This document shows, piece after piece, positions 1 to 7,596 of a DNA stretch of 64,000 nt. Source of the DNA: Sphingomonas sp. (GTDB lineage Bacteria; Pseudomonadota; Alphaproteobacteria; Sphingomonadales; Sphingomonadaceae); the NCBI RefSeq assembly GCF_017304635.1, contig NZ_JAFKMA010000004.1, positions 62,001 to 126,000 on the forward strand, read 5' to 3'. Both the position numbers and the translations under genes were made by a program. The notes below the pieces were generated by a model that was given only the letters and a program-made list of their open reading frames with translations, was not told where the DNA came from and made no database searches. The first letter of the stretch is position 1. Every line of letters starts with the position of its first letter.

Positions 1-994
1 GGTTGATGTCGGTCAGCTTGCGGCTGGAATCGTCGATATAGCCACCGTCATGGACGCCATAGGCGACGGCGCGCAAGCCGACCGTATCGCGCACCAGCGG
101 CACGTTGAGCATGCCCGCGATATCGCCGCCGGGCGACCCATGCTCGGTCAGCGTGGTGCCGCCCGCGACCGAGCCGGCGACGCGGCCGAGATTGACCGGG
201 TTCGACGTCAACCGGATCACCCCGCCGATCGCGCCCGAGCCGTAGAGCGTGCCCTGCGGCCCCTCCAGCACGTCGATCGCGCGCATATCGTAGAGCCGCA
301 GGCCCGGATTGGCGCCGGTATAGTTGATCTGGACGTCGTCGAGATAGACGCTCGCGGTCGCCTGGCTGGCGCCGTTGAAGCTCGAATCGGCGATGCCGCG
401 GATGAACACCTTGTTGCGGCCGATGCCGAGCTGCGTGCTTTGCAGGATCGGGACGGCGCGCGCGGTGTCGCTGACGTCGCCGGTCGCCTGCGCCTGCAAA
501 GCCGGGGCGCCACCGACCGAGGTCAGGCTGCCGGGATAGCGCAGCAGGGGGATGCGCTGCTTGCTGGCGGTGACGATGATGTCGGAGGCCGGCCTGGCCG
601 GTTCGGTCGGTGAAGGCGGCGGCGGGGCGGGGCGGCGGGGCGGTTTGGTGATCCTGGTCGCTTGCCCGCGGACCACGCGATAGCCGCCGCCGGCGAGCGA
701 CACCGCGCGGTAGCCGGTGCCGTCGAGCAGTCGGTCGAGCGCGGCCCGGACCGGCAGCGCGCCCTGCACGCCGCGCGTCCGCACCGATCGCAATCCGGGC
801 TCGGTGCTGATGATCTCGACCCCCGCCTGCCGCGCGAGCGTGGTCAGCGCGATGTCGAGCGTCGTCGCGGGAAGGGCAATTATCGGGTCGCGGGCAAAAG
901 CCGGTGCGGGCCACGCCGCCGCCAGCAGGATCGTCAGCGCGACGGCGTCAGCGCGTCGCCGCCGCCCCGCTCGACAAGATCCACCGACTGCCAT
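1..994 (-). CDS. TonB-dependent receptor, FecA type with STN signalling domain (3' part lies outside window)
   Basis: Outer-membrane receptor for TonB-driven uptake, probably of a siderophore or other iron/metal chelate; the ligand cannot be read. About 331 residues are visible. They run from a signal peptide (residues 1-34, ending PAPAFA) through an STN domain (about 36-110; LDIALTTLARQAGVEI) and a proline-rich linker into the plug, with the typical blocks VFIRGIADSSFNG, VYLDDVQINY and GPQGTLYGSGAIGG. The STN domain is what FecA-type receptors use to signal to a FecR anti-sigma factor, and such a gene sits directly upstream. The chosen ATG (994-992) lies 47 bp inside the end of fecR, so the two are probably translationally coupled. 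The barrel and C terminus are cut off by the window edge. Confidence 0.9.
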   Translation of the reverse strand, partial: MAVGGSCRAGRRRRADAVALTILLAAAWPAPAFARDPIIALPATTLDIALTTLARQAGVEIISTEPGLRSVRTRGVQGALPVRAALDRLLDGTGYRAVSLAGGGYRVVRGQATRITKPPRRPAPPPPSPTEPARPASDIIVTASKQRIPLLRYPGSLTSVGGAPALQAQATGDVSDTARAVPILQSTQLGIGRNKVFIRGIADSSFNGASQATASVYLDDVQINYTGANPGLRLYDMRAIDVLEGPQGTLYGSGAIGGVIRLTSNPVNLGRVAGSVAGGTTLTEHGSPGGDIAGMLNVPLVRDTVGLRAVAYGVHDGGYIDDSSRKLTDIN

Positions 995-1901
995 CACGCC
1001 GCCATCCCGCCCCGATCAAAGCGGCCAGATGCGGAACGTCCCGATCGGCGGCGCCAGAAAGGCGAACCATGCCGGTAAAGGGCCGCGCGGACAAGTCGGC
1101 GTCGACCACGATGTCGAAGGCGTAGAGCCGGTTGAGCGTCGCCGCGACCTCGCCGAGCGACTGCCCCTGGAAGCTCAGGCTACCGCTGCGCCAGCCGCCG
1201 ACCGTGTCGGGCGACACCTTCTCGCGCGTGACGCGGCCGCTATCCTCGTGCGCGGTCAGCACGTCGCCGGCGCCGAGCCGCACCGCCTCGCGGTCGGGCT
1301 GGAACATCACCGCGCCTTCCGACACCGCGACCGACAACCGCTGCCCGTCGCGCGCGACGTTGAACACCGTGCCGAGGTCGCGAACGGTCAGCGCGCCGGA
1401 GGTCAGCGTGAACGGCGCGCCGGCATCGTGGCGGACGTGGAAGGTCGCCTCGCCGTTTTCCAGCGTCGCGACGCGCGCGTCGTTGCGGTCGAGCTTCAGC
1501 GTGGTGCCGCCGCTCATCTCGATGCTGGTGCCATCGCCGAGCGCGACGGTGCGGCGTTCGCCGGCCTTGGTCGAGACGTCGTAGGGTGCGCCATGCTTGA
1601 CCAGCGCGGCCGGGACCAGCAGCGCCGCGATCAGCGCGGCGACCGCGCCGCTGCCGGCGAACCAGCGCCAGCGGCCTCGTTCGTGCGGCGCGAGCGGCGC
1701 GTCGTCATTGGCGGCGACCACAGGGAAGGTCGCGTCGGCGACCATCCGGTCGGCCTGCGCGACGGCGTCGAACGCGGCGGCGTGCGCCGGATCGGCCTCA
1801 AGCCAGTCGACGAAAGCGGCCCAGTCGAGCGTCGACATCTCGGCCTGGCGCAGATGCCAGCCGATCGCCGTTTCGACAATGTCCGCCCGTTCGAGCTGCA
1901 C
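948..1901 (-). CDS. fecR: FecR-family anti-sigma factor / signal transducer
   Basis: Inner-membrane regulator that passes receptor occupancy to an ECF sigma factor. Length 317 aa. The cytoplasmic N terminus has the DUF4880-type block DWAAFVDWLEADPAHAAAF (about 26-44), then one membrane segment (about 81-101), a periplasmic FecR domain (about 110-205, with VSEGAVMF) and a C-terminal STN-like module (about 225-305). It starts one base after the sigma-factor stop codon and its end overlaps the receptor start, so the order is sigma, FecR, receptor on one strand. The family role is well established; the signal here is unknown. Confidence 0.93.
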   Translation of the reverse strand: MQLERADIVETAIGWHLRQAEMSTLDWAAFVDWLEADPAHAAAFDAVAQADRMVADATFPVVAANDDAPLAPHERGRWRWFAGSGAVAALIAALLVPAALVKHGAPYDVSTKAGERRTVALGDGTSIEMSGGTTLKLDRNDARVATLENGEATFHVRHDAGAPFTLTSGALTVRDLGTVFNVARDGQRLSVAVSEGAVMFQPDREAVRLGAGDVLTAHEDSGRVTREKVSPDTVGGWRSGSLSFQGQSLGEVAATLNRLYAFDIVVDADLSARPFTGMVRLSGAADRDVPHLAALIGAGWRRDGSRWILSSGAAATR

Positions 1902-1902
1902 G

Positions 1903-2448
1903 TCAGGTGCCCCTTTCGTCTGATAGACGATTCAGTTTCGCCGGACCCGCACCATTTTCGGACAGGCGATCGTGAATTTGTTTATAGGCACGCCGCAACA
2001 GCTTTTCGACGCCGCTGACGGTGATGCCCAGGTCGGCCGCGATGTCGCGTTGCGCGCGCCCCTCGACTCGGAACAGGCGCAGCGCGGTCGCCATGCGTTC
2101 GGGCATGTCGTCGATCGCCCCTTCGACCACCCGGAGCTCGCTGCGCGCGATCGCGGCGCGTTCGGCATCGGGCAGTTCGTCGGCGGTCGATTGCACGTCG
2201 AGCCACGCCGAATCGCGCGCGCCGCGCCGCCCTTCCGCGATGCGGCGGTCGGTCGCCAGGTTGCTGGCGACGCGATAGAGGAACGCCGCCGGCTGCGCGA
2301 TCGGCTGCGTCGCCAGACTGTCGATCTTGAAGAACATGTCCTGCAACACGTCCTCGGCATCGTCGCGATTGCCCAGGCGCGCCGTCACCAGCCGCAACAG
2401 CATCGGCCGCTGTTCGAGGAAGATGGCCCGGAGGCCCGCATCCGTCAC
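1903..2448 (-). CDS. fecI: ECF-type RNA polymerase sigma factor, FecI-like
   Basis: Small sigma factor (181 aa) of the extracytoplasmic-function class. Region 2 is seen at about residues 8-75 (DDAEDVLQDMFFKI and YRVASNLATDRR) and region 4 at about 115-165, with the helix-turn-helix GITVSGVEKLLRRAYKQ. It lacks the long middle regions of housekeeping sigma factors. It is the first gene of the sigma-FecR-receptor set, so by family precedent it would be released by FecR and drive the receptor gene. FecI fits the gene order; the exact subclass is inferred. Confidence 0.92.
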   Translation of the reverse strand: MTDAGLRAIFLEQRPMLLRLVTARLGNRDDAEDVLQDMFFKIDSLATQPIAQPAAFLYRVASNLATDRRIAEGRRGARDSAWLDVQSTADELPDAERAAIARSELRVVEGAIDDMPERMATALRLFRVEGRAQRDIAADLGITVSGVEKLLRRAYKQIHDRLSENGAGPAKLNRLSDERGT

Positions 2449-2478
2449 GCTCGCCGATCGCTCCTCTCTGGCGGCGGA

Positions 2479-3282
2479 TCAAGCCGGAAAGGCCAGACCT
2501 TCGGCGCCAGCCATGTCCGCGATCGACCAATCGCGCAAGGCCTCCGCCTCGCGCGGGCGCGCGGCGGTGATGCCGTCGCCGGGCAAGCGGCCGGCGCCGG
2601 GATGGCACATGACGAGGTGGAAATCGCGCGGGCGGCGGAGGAACTTGGGGAACAGCGCGCGCCAGTCGCTGCGGAAATCGTAATGCCCGGCGAAGCTGTC
2701 GTTGCAGGCCAGGCCGTGCGTCGCGGCATCGGCGCGCAGGCCCCGACAGTGCCACGCGCTGGCGATCGCCTTGCCGAAGAACGGGCGCGCCAGCATCGCC
2801 GACAGCCGCTCGCTGCAATCGCGCACCCAGGCATGGGGCGCGCGGCGCGCGGTCTCCGCCAGGACGATCGCGCGGATGCCGGGCAGCGCGTGCGAATGCT
2901 GGTGGCCGTCGACGAAGTCGGGTGCCTTGCCGCGGGCCGCGACGAAGGCGTCGAACTGCGCGGCGACCTCCGCCGCCACCTCGTCGAGCGGTACGCGCCC
3001 GCGCGCCGCCATCCGGCCGAGCGGATCGATCGCCGGCAGCACGCCGTCGGGCGCGAGGCGCGGCATCGGCGTCAGCGGGCGTTCCCCGGTCAGCGTCAGG
3101 TGCAACCCGACCTGCACAGTGTCCGGCAGGTCCGCGAGCAGGGCGGCATCGGTCGCCCAGCCGGGCATCAGCGCCATGCAGCTCGTCGCGTTGAGTTTCC
3201 CGGTCCGGGCGAGCCCGGCGATCGTCGCGCTGATCTCGGGCGAATAGCCGAAATCGTCAGCGCACAGGATAAGTCGTGGCAA
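2479..3282 (-). CDS. YdjC/ChbG/HpnK-family carbohydrate deacetylase
   Basis: Predicted metal-dependent deacetylase of N-acetylated sugars (YdjC family, 267 aa from this start). The N-terminal LCADDFG (residues 6-12) supplies the metal-binding aspartates, and VDGHQHSH supplies the histidines of the family. I chose the TTG at 3282 because the conserved strand LPRLILCADDFG begins there and AAGGGA lies about 8 bases upstream. A longer in-frame reading adds 43 arginine-rich residues that merely translate the end of the neighbouring gene. It overlaps the upstream GT2 gene by 26 bp, so the two are likely made together: one adds a sugar, the other deacetylates it. The real substrate is not known. Confidence 0.85.
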   Translation of the reverse strand: MPRLILCADDFGYSPEISATIAGLARTGKLNATSCMALMPGWATDAALLADLPDTVQVGLHLTLTGERPLTPMPRLAPDGVLPAIDPLGRMAARGRVPLDEVAAEVAAQFDAFVAARGKAPDFVDGHQHSHALPGIRAIVLAETARRAPHAWVRDCSERLSAMLARPFFGKAIASAWHCRGLRADAATHGLACNDSFAGHYDFRSDWRALFPKFLRRPRDFHLVMCHPGAGRLPGDGITAARPREAEALRDWSIADMAGAEGLAFPA

Positions 3283-4132
3283 ACGCGGTCCCTTCCGCGC
3301 CCTGGAACGGCCGCTCGCGGATGCGGTCGCTCGACAGCCGCCGCTTCGCCAGTCGCCGCGCGAGGAAGGTGTAGAAGAACCAGTCCCCGGCAAAGGGCGC
3401 GCTCGCCGCATACATCAGCCGCTCGAACCCGGTCCAGCGGATCGACGCGCGATTGCGCGGCCGCGGGCTCGGCGTGCACCACAGGTCGGCGGCATAACGC
3501 ATCGCGCCGTGCCTCATCGTGCGGTTGATGACCTCGTGATCCTCCAGCACGTACGACCAGCGGTCGCCGTCGAACCCGCCCGCCGCGCGCAACGCCGCGG
3601 TGCGGAACGCCTGGCCCGCGCCGCCGGCATGGCATTGCCGCGACAGGATGCGGGCACCGGCGAGGAACGAGCGCGCTTTCGCGGCACGCGTCGCCTCGTC
3701 GGCGCCCGGCGCGACGAAATAGGCGCCCGCCACGACGCAGCCCGGATCGACGAGCAGCGCCTCGGCGGCGGCGAGATAGTGCGGCGGATAGAGCGTGTCG
3801 GCGTCGCAGGTCGCGACATAGGTCGACCGCACCCAGCCGAGCCCGGCGCGGAGTGCCGCGACCTTGCCCGGGGTCCGTTCGGTGATGAGCAGGTAGTCGA
3901 GGCCGTGCCGCTCGGCCGCGTCGCGCGCGATCGTCGCGCTGCCGTCGGTCGAGCCGTTGTCGACCAGAATCAGCCGGAACGCGACCGACTGCGCCGCCAG
4001 GCTGGCGATCGTCGCGCCGAGGAAATCGGCCTCGTTGAAGAACGGGACCAGCACCGACCAGGTGGCGGCGGTGGGACGGACGGTCATCAGGCGGAAATCG
4101 GAACCACGCGCCTGATCGAGATCGAGATACAT
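3257..4132 (-). CDS. Glycosyltransferase family 2 (GT-A fold)
   Basis: Inverting GT-A glycosyltransferase, 291 aa. The nucleotide-sugar fold is clear: VLVPFFNEADFL (about 27-38), VDNGSTDGS, the DxD-type metal motif CDADT, and an acidic acceptor-side motif LEDHE. There is no obvious C-terminal membrane pair, so the protein is probably cytosolic or peripheral. It precedes and overlaps a YdjC-type deacetylase and is divergent from a PMT-type membrane transferase. This suggests synthesis of a lipid-linked or envelope glycan, but donor and acceptor cannot be read from the sequence. Confidence 0.88.
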   Translation of the reverse strand: MYLDLDQARGSDFRLMTVRPTAATWSVLVPFFNEADFLGATIASLAAQSVAFRLILVDNGSTDGSATIARDAAERHGLDYLLITERTPGKVAALRAGLGWVRSTYVATCDADTLYPPHYLAAAEALLVDPGCVVAGAYFVAPGADEATRAAKARSFLAGARILSRQCHAGGAGQAFRTAALRAAGGFDGDRWSYVLEDHEVINRTMRHGAMRYAADLWCTPSPRPRNRASIRWTGFERLMYAASAPFAGDWFFYTFLARRLAKRRLSSDRIRERPFQGAEGTAFATTYPVR

Positions 4133-4342
4133 CGAAACGTCCGTTATTACTTTACGTCAGCGAAAGTGTCGGTGCCGAAACCGGAAGCTGATGGCTGCCC
4201 TCCCGCAGTCCCCCCATCGCTCGACCGTTTCCGACACCGACATCAGTGCCCCGATCGAATGACGACACCATGTCGGACCACCCGCACCAATGGTTGAAGA
4301 AAAATTTATGTTGCCTGCTTTTTCCTTAATGCGGGGCGCGCC
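4133..4342. promoter_or_regulatory. Divergent intergenic region between GT2 and PMT-type genes
   Basis: About 210 bp without a gene, between start codons on opposite strands, so it must hold promoters for both. The part near the plus-strand gene (about 4298-4330) is strikingly AT-rich for this genome (GAAAAATTTATG, CTTTTTCC). A loose inverted pair, GTGTCGG near 4167 and CCGACAC near 4231, is present. No promoter could be assigned with confidence. Confidence 0.4.
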
Positions 4343-5830
4343 GTGTGGCGTAAGCGGCGAAGCGTGACGAGCGGGGCGGTGAGGATCGGGCGATGGGCCG
4401 CGGCGCGGCGGGGCGCAGCGCTGTTCGTGCTGTTGCTGGTCGTCGCGATCGCGATCCGGGCGCGCGACTTCGGCAATCCGCTGGTCCATGTCGACGAGCA
4501 ATATTACCTGCTGGTCGGCGACCGCATGCTTCACGGCGCGGTGCCCTATGTCGATGTGTGGGACAGGAAGCCGGTCGGGCTGTTCGCGATCTTCGCGGCG
4601 ATCCGCCTGCTGCCGGGCGACGGTATCCTGGCGTACCAGCTGGTCGCGACGATGTTCGCCGCCGCCACCGCGACGCTGGTCGCGGCCGGCGGGCGGCGAC
4701 TGGGGGCGAGCCCGGGCGGCGCGCTGGCGGCGGGCATAGCCTATATCCTGTGGCTGTCGCTGCTGAGCGGGCGCGGCGGGCAATCGCCGGTCTTCTACAA
4801 CCTGTTCACCGCCGGCGCGGCCGTGCTGACCTTGCGGTTGCCGGCGCTGGCCGAGCGGCGCGAAAGGCGCGCGATCGTCGTGAACGGAGCCGCGGCGTGC
4901 CTGCTCGCGGGGCTGGCAATCCAGACCAAATACACGCCGGTGGTCGAGGGCGCATTCTTCGGTCTCGTGCACCTCTGGTACCTGCGCCGCGCCGAGAGCG
5001 GCTGGGCGACGATCGTCGCGGCCGCGCTCCTCTGGATAGCGCTGGCGATCCTGCCGACCGCGATCATCGTCGCCGATTACTGGCGGCGCGGGCCGGCGGT
5101 GTTCGACGCGTTCTGGTTCTCCAACTTCACCTCGATCTCGCTGCGCAAGGGCTATCCCGCGGCCAAGATCGCAGCGCGGCTGGCGGGGACGACGACGCAA
5201 TTGTCGCCCTATATCGTCTGCACCGTCGTCGCCTGGCGCGCGCTGCCCTGGACGCCAGAGAAGCGGATCGCGTTCGGCTGGCTCGCCGCCGCCCTGGTCG
5301 CGTTCGTCATGATCGGCGCGTTCTTCGACCATTACGCCTTGCCGCTGATGGTGCCGCTGACGATGATCGCGGCGCCGGTGATGGGCCGCTGGCGCGCGGC
5401 GCTGGCCGGCGTGGTCGCGGTCGGCCTGATCCTGTTCGGTTTCCACGTCGCGACCGAGACCGACGAGCGCCGCTCGGCCTATGCCGTCGCCGCGGCGATG
5501 GCGGCGAACGACCATGGCGCCTGCCCCTATGTCTTCGCCGGCGATTCGATCCTCTACCACCTCGCGCACGCCTGCCTGCCGACCGCCTACGCCTTCCCCT
5601 CGACGCTCGCCTACGAGCCTGAGCGCGGCGCGACCGGGATCGACGAAGCGGCCGAGGTCGCGCGGATCATGGCCAGGCGGCCGCCGGTGGTGGTGACGAT
5701 GGACCACCCGCTCGCGCCGTGGAACCAGGCGAGCGAGGCGATCGTCGCGACGGCGCTGGCCCGCGACTACCGCCTGATCCTGTCCGCCCCGCGCGAGGGC
5801 GATCGCCTATTGGTTTATCGGCGCCGCTGA
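4343..5830 (+). CDS. PMT/ArnT-like GT-C membrane glycosyltransferase (paralogue 1 of 3)
   Basis: Polytopic membrane protein, 495 aa, of the dolichyl-phosphate-mannose transferase / ArnT superfamily, which moves a sugar from a polyprenyl-phosphate carrier to an acceptor on the periplasmic side. After the first membrane helix comes the catalytic-type acidic loop with HVDEQYY (D51-E52), then VDVWDRKPVGLF, QTKYTPVVEG and FFDHYALPL. The same blocks appear in the two paralogues at 35.6-38.6 kb. The start is a GTG at 4343; a later GTG near 4380 is also possible and would trim a basic leader. Donor and acceptor are unknown; the divergent GT2/deacetylase pair may supply its substrate. Confidence 0.85.
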   Translation: MWRKRRSVTSGAVRIGRWAAARRGAALFVLLLVVAIAIRARDFGNPLVHVDEQYYLLVGDRMLHGAVPYVDVWDRKPVGLFAIFAAIRLLPGDGILAYQLVATMFAAATATLVAAGGRRLGASPGGALAAGIAYILWLSLLSGRGGQSPVFYNLFTAGAAVLTLRLPALAERRERRAIVVNGAAACLLAGLAIQTKYTPVVEGAFFGLVHLWYLRRAESGWATIVAAALLWIALAILPTAIIVADYWRRGPAVFDAFWFSNFTSISLRKGYPAAKIAARLAGTTTQLSPYIVCTVVAWRALPWTPEKRIAFGWLAAALVAFVMIGAFFDHYALPLMVPLTMIAAPVMGRWRAALAGVVAVGLILFGFHVATETDERRSAYAVAAAMAANDHGACPYVFAGDSILYHLAHACLPTAYAFPSTLAYEPERGATGIDEAAEVARIMARRPPVVVTMDHPLAPWNQASEAIVATALARDYRLILSAPREGDRLLVYRRR

Positions 5831-5928
5831 GCCCCTTGCATTTTTTTACCCCGTTTCCGGTGCGGGTCGCCCCGCCCGGTGTCGTCTGTTGGTTGACGAA
5901 CCGTTAACCCTTGCGACAGGTCGACCCG

Positions 5929-6438
5929 ATGAAGTTTCCCGCTTTCCTCCTCCTGTTCTTCAGCGTGCTGATCGCGACGCCGCTGTCGGCCGAGACGATC
6001 GGCCAGGATGCCCAGGCGTGCCGCACCGGCCAGGGTCCCGCGATCCAGGTCAACATCCTGGGGCTGAAGGATCGCAAGGGCGAGATCTGGCTGGAGCTCT
6101 ATCCGGCCAACGACACCGATTTCCTGCGCGACGACACCAGCCTGATGGCCGAGCACAAGACCTTCCGCCGCACCCGCGGCTTCATCCCGGCGGTTGGCGC
6201 GACCTCGATCTGCGTCCGCGTGCCACATCCGGGCCGCTACGCGCTGGTGCTGCGCCACAACCGCGTCGGCAAGGACAAGTTCTCGATCTGGTCCGACGGC
6301 GCGGGCGTCCCGACCAACAAGTCGCTCGGCATGCGCAAGCCGACGCTGGACAAGGCGACGGTCGATGCCGGCAACGGCCTGACCACGCTCAACATCAAGA
6401 TGCAGTACATGAACGGGTTCGGCTTCTCGCCGCTGTGA
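5929..6438 (+). CDS. DUF2141-family exported protein
   Basis: Secreted or periplasmic protein of 169 aa. It has a signal peptide (MKFPAFLLLFFSVLIATPLSA, first 21 residues) and then a small beta-rich domain of the DUF2141 type. The blocks QVNILGLKDRKGEIWLELY, CVRVPHPGRYALVLRH and FSIWSDGAGVPTNK are typical of that family. The start at 5929 puts the signal peptide at the N terminus; a TTG six codons earlier is less likely. No function is established for the family. It appears to be a single-gene unit convergent with the metal exporter gene. Confidence 0.8.
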   Translation: MKFPAFLLLFFSVLIATPLSAETIGQDAQACRTGQGPAIQVNILGLKDRKGEIWLELYPANDTDFLRDDTSLMAEHKTFRRTRGFIPAVGATSICVRVPHPGRYALVLRHNRVGKDKFSIWSDGAGVPTNKSLGMRKPTLDKATVDAGNGLTTLNIKMQYMNGFGFSPL

Positions 6439-6464
6439 TCTGACCCGCTGGCGCGGATAGCGGT

Positions 6465-6485
6465 TGATTCAGCCCCGCTGAATCA
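6465..6485. terminator. Short perfect hairpin between convergent genes
   Basis: TGATTCAGC and GCTGAATCA form a perfect 9-bp stem with a 3-base loop. It lies between the stop codons of the DUF2141 gene and the convergent CDF gene. The stem is AT-rich and there is no clear U tract, so a terminator role is only likely from position. Confidence 0.45.
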
Positions 6486-6487
6486 GC

Positions 6488-7429
6488 TCAGGAACGCATC
6501 AACCCCCGTCCCTCGCCGAACTTCACGCCGGCATCCTCGTGCGGGCGGACATAGACGCGGTTGACCGCGGGGAAGTCGGCACGGACCGCCGCTTCGATTT
6601 CGCCGACGATCCGCTCGACATCGCCCGCCGACAGCCGGTTGTCGAAATCGACGTTGAGCGCGGCGACGATCTGGGTCGGGGCGTTGTGGATCGTCATGAT
6701 CTCGCCGACTCCCATCACGCCATCGCGGGTCGCGGCGCGGCGGATGCCCGCGACCAGCGCCGGGTCGGCCGCCTCGCCGATCAGCAACCCCTTCGCCTCG
6801 CGCGCCAGGAAGATCGCGACGAACCCGAGCAGCAGGCCGATCAGGATCGACGCGATGCCGTCGAAATGCGGGTCGCCGGTCAGTTGCGACGCCGCCAGCC
6901 CGATCGCGGCGACCAGGATGCCGGCCATCGCCGCGCCGTTTTCCAGCAGCACGATCACCGTCGCCGCATCCTTGGTGTCGGTCAGCGCGCGCCACCAACT
7001 CTTGCCCTTGCGCGCCGCGTCGAACTCGCGGAACGCCGCGACGGTCGATCCGCCCTCGAGCAGGAACGCCACCGCCAGCACGCCATAGGCGATCAGCGGC
7101 GACACCGCCGGTTCGGGCTCGAGCAGGTGGACGATGCCTTCGTACACCGACACGCCTGCCCCCAGCGCGAACACCAGCAGCGCGACGACGAAACTCCAGA
7201 AATACAGTTCGCGGCCATAGCCGCCGGGGTGGCGGGCATCGGCCGGCTTCGCCGCGCGCTTCTGGCCATAGAGCAGCAGCAGCTGGTTGGTCGAATCGAC
7301 CAGGCTGTGCACCCCTTCCGTCAGCATCGCCGACGATCCGGTGATCGCCGCGGCGACGAACTTCGCCACCGCGATACCGACATTGGCGGCGAGCGCGATC
7401 AGCAGGACACGCGTGCTTTCGGTCTTCAT
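6488..7429 (-). CDS. Cation diffusion facilitator (CDF) metal exporter
   Basis: Proton-coupled exporter of divalent metal ions from cytosol to periplasm, 313 aa. TM2 carries HSLVD (H41, D45) and TM5 carries DPHFD, the two transport-site motifs of the family. A cytosolic domain follows from about residue 215, with IMTIHNAPTQIVAALNVDFD as in CDF proteins of the FieF/ZnT group. The transported metal cannot be deduced safely: the H/D site fits Zn(II) but does not exclude others. It stands alone, convergent with the DUF2141 gene and divergent from the RNB gene. Confidence 0.9.
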   Translation of the reverse strand: MKTESTRVLLIALAANVGIAVAKFVAAAITGSSAMLTEGVHSLVDSTNQLLLLYGQKRAAKPADARHPGGYGRELYFWSFVVALLVFALGAGVSVYEGIVHLLEPEPAVSPLIAYGVLAVAFLLEGGSTVAAFREFDAARKGKSWWRALTDTKDAATVIVLLENGAAMAGILVAAIGLAASQLTGDPHFDGIASILIGLLLGFVAIFLAREAKGLLIGEAADPALVAGIRRAATRDGVMGVGEIMTIHNAPTQIVAALNVDFDNRLSAGDVERIVGEIEAAVRADFPAVNRVYVRPHEDAGVKFGEGRGLMRS

Positions 7430-7500
7430 GGGCGATGCCGTGCCTGCTTAAGCCTCGGCAAGGCAAGCGGGAATCGTCGCTGGCGTGACGGATGCTCGTC

Positions 7501-7530
7501 CGTCATTGCGAGCGAAGCGAAGCAATGACG
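7501..7530. repeat. REP-like palindrome (CGTCATTGC ... GCAATGACG)
   Basis: Perfect 9-bp inverted arms around a 12-base centre, GAGCGAAGCGAA. This is a familiar intergenic repeat type in alphaproteobacteria. It lies in the gap between the divergent CDF and RNB genes and could form a hairpin in either transcript leader. Confidence 0.75.
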
Positions 7531-7596
7531 GCGACATCAACATCCGGCGACACTTTCGGCGTGGCTCGAACGCGCGCGGCGGTGTAGCGGCACGGC

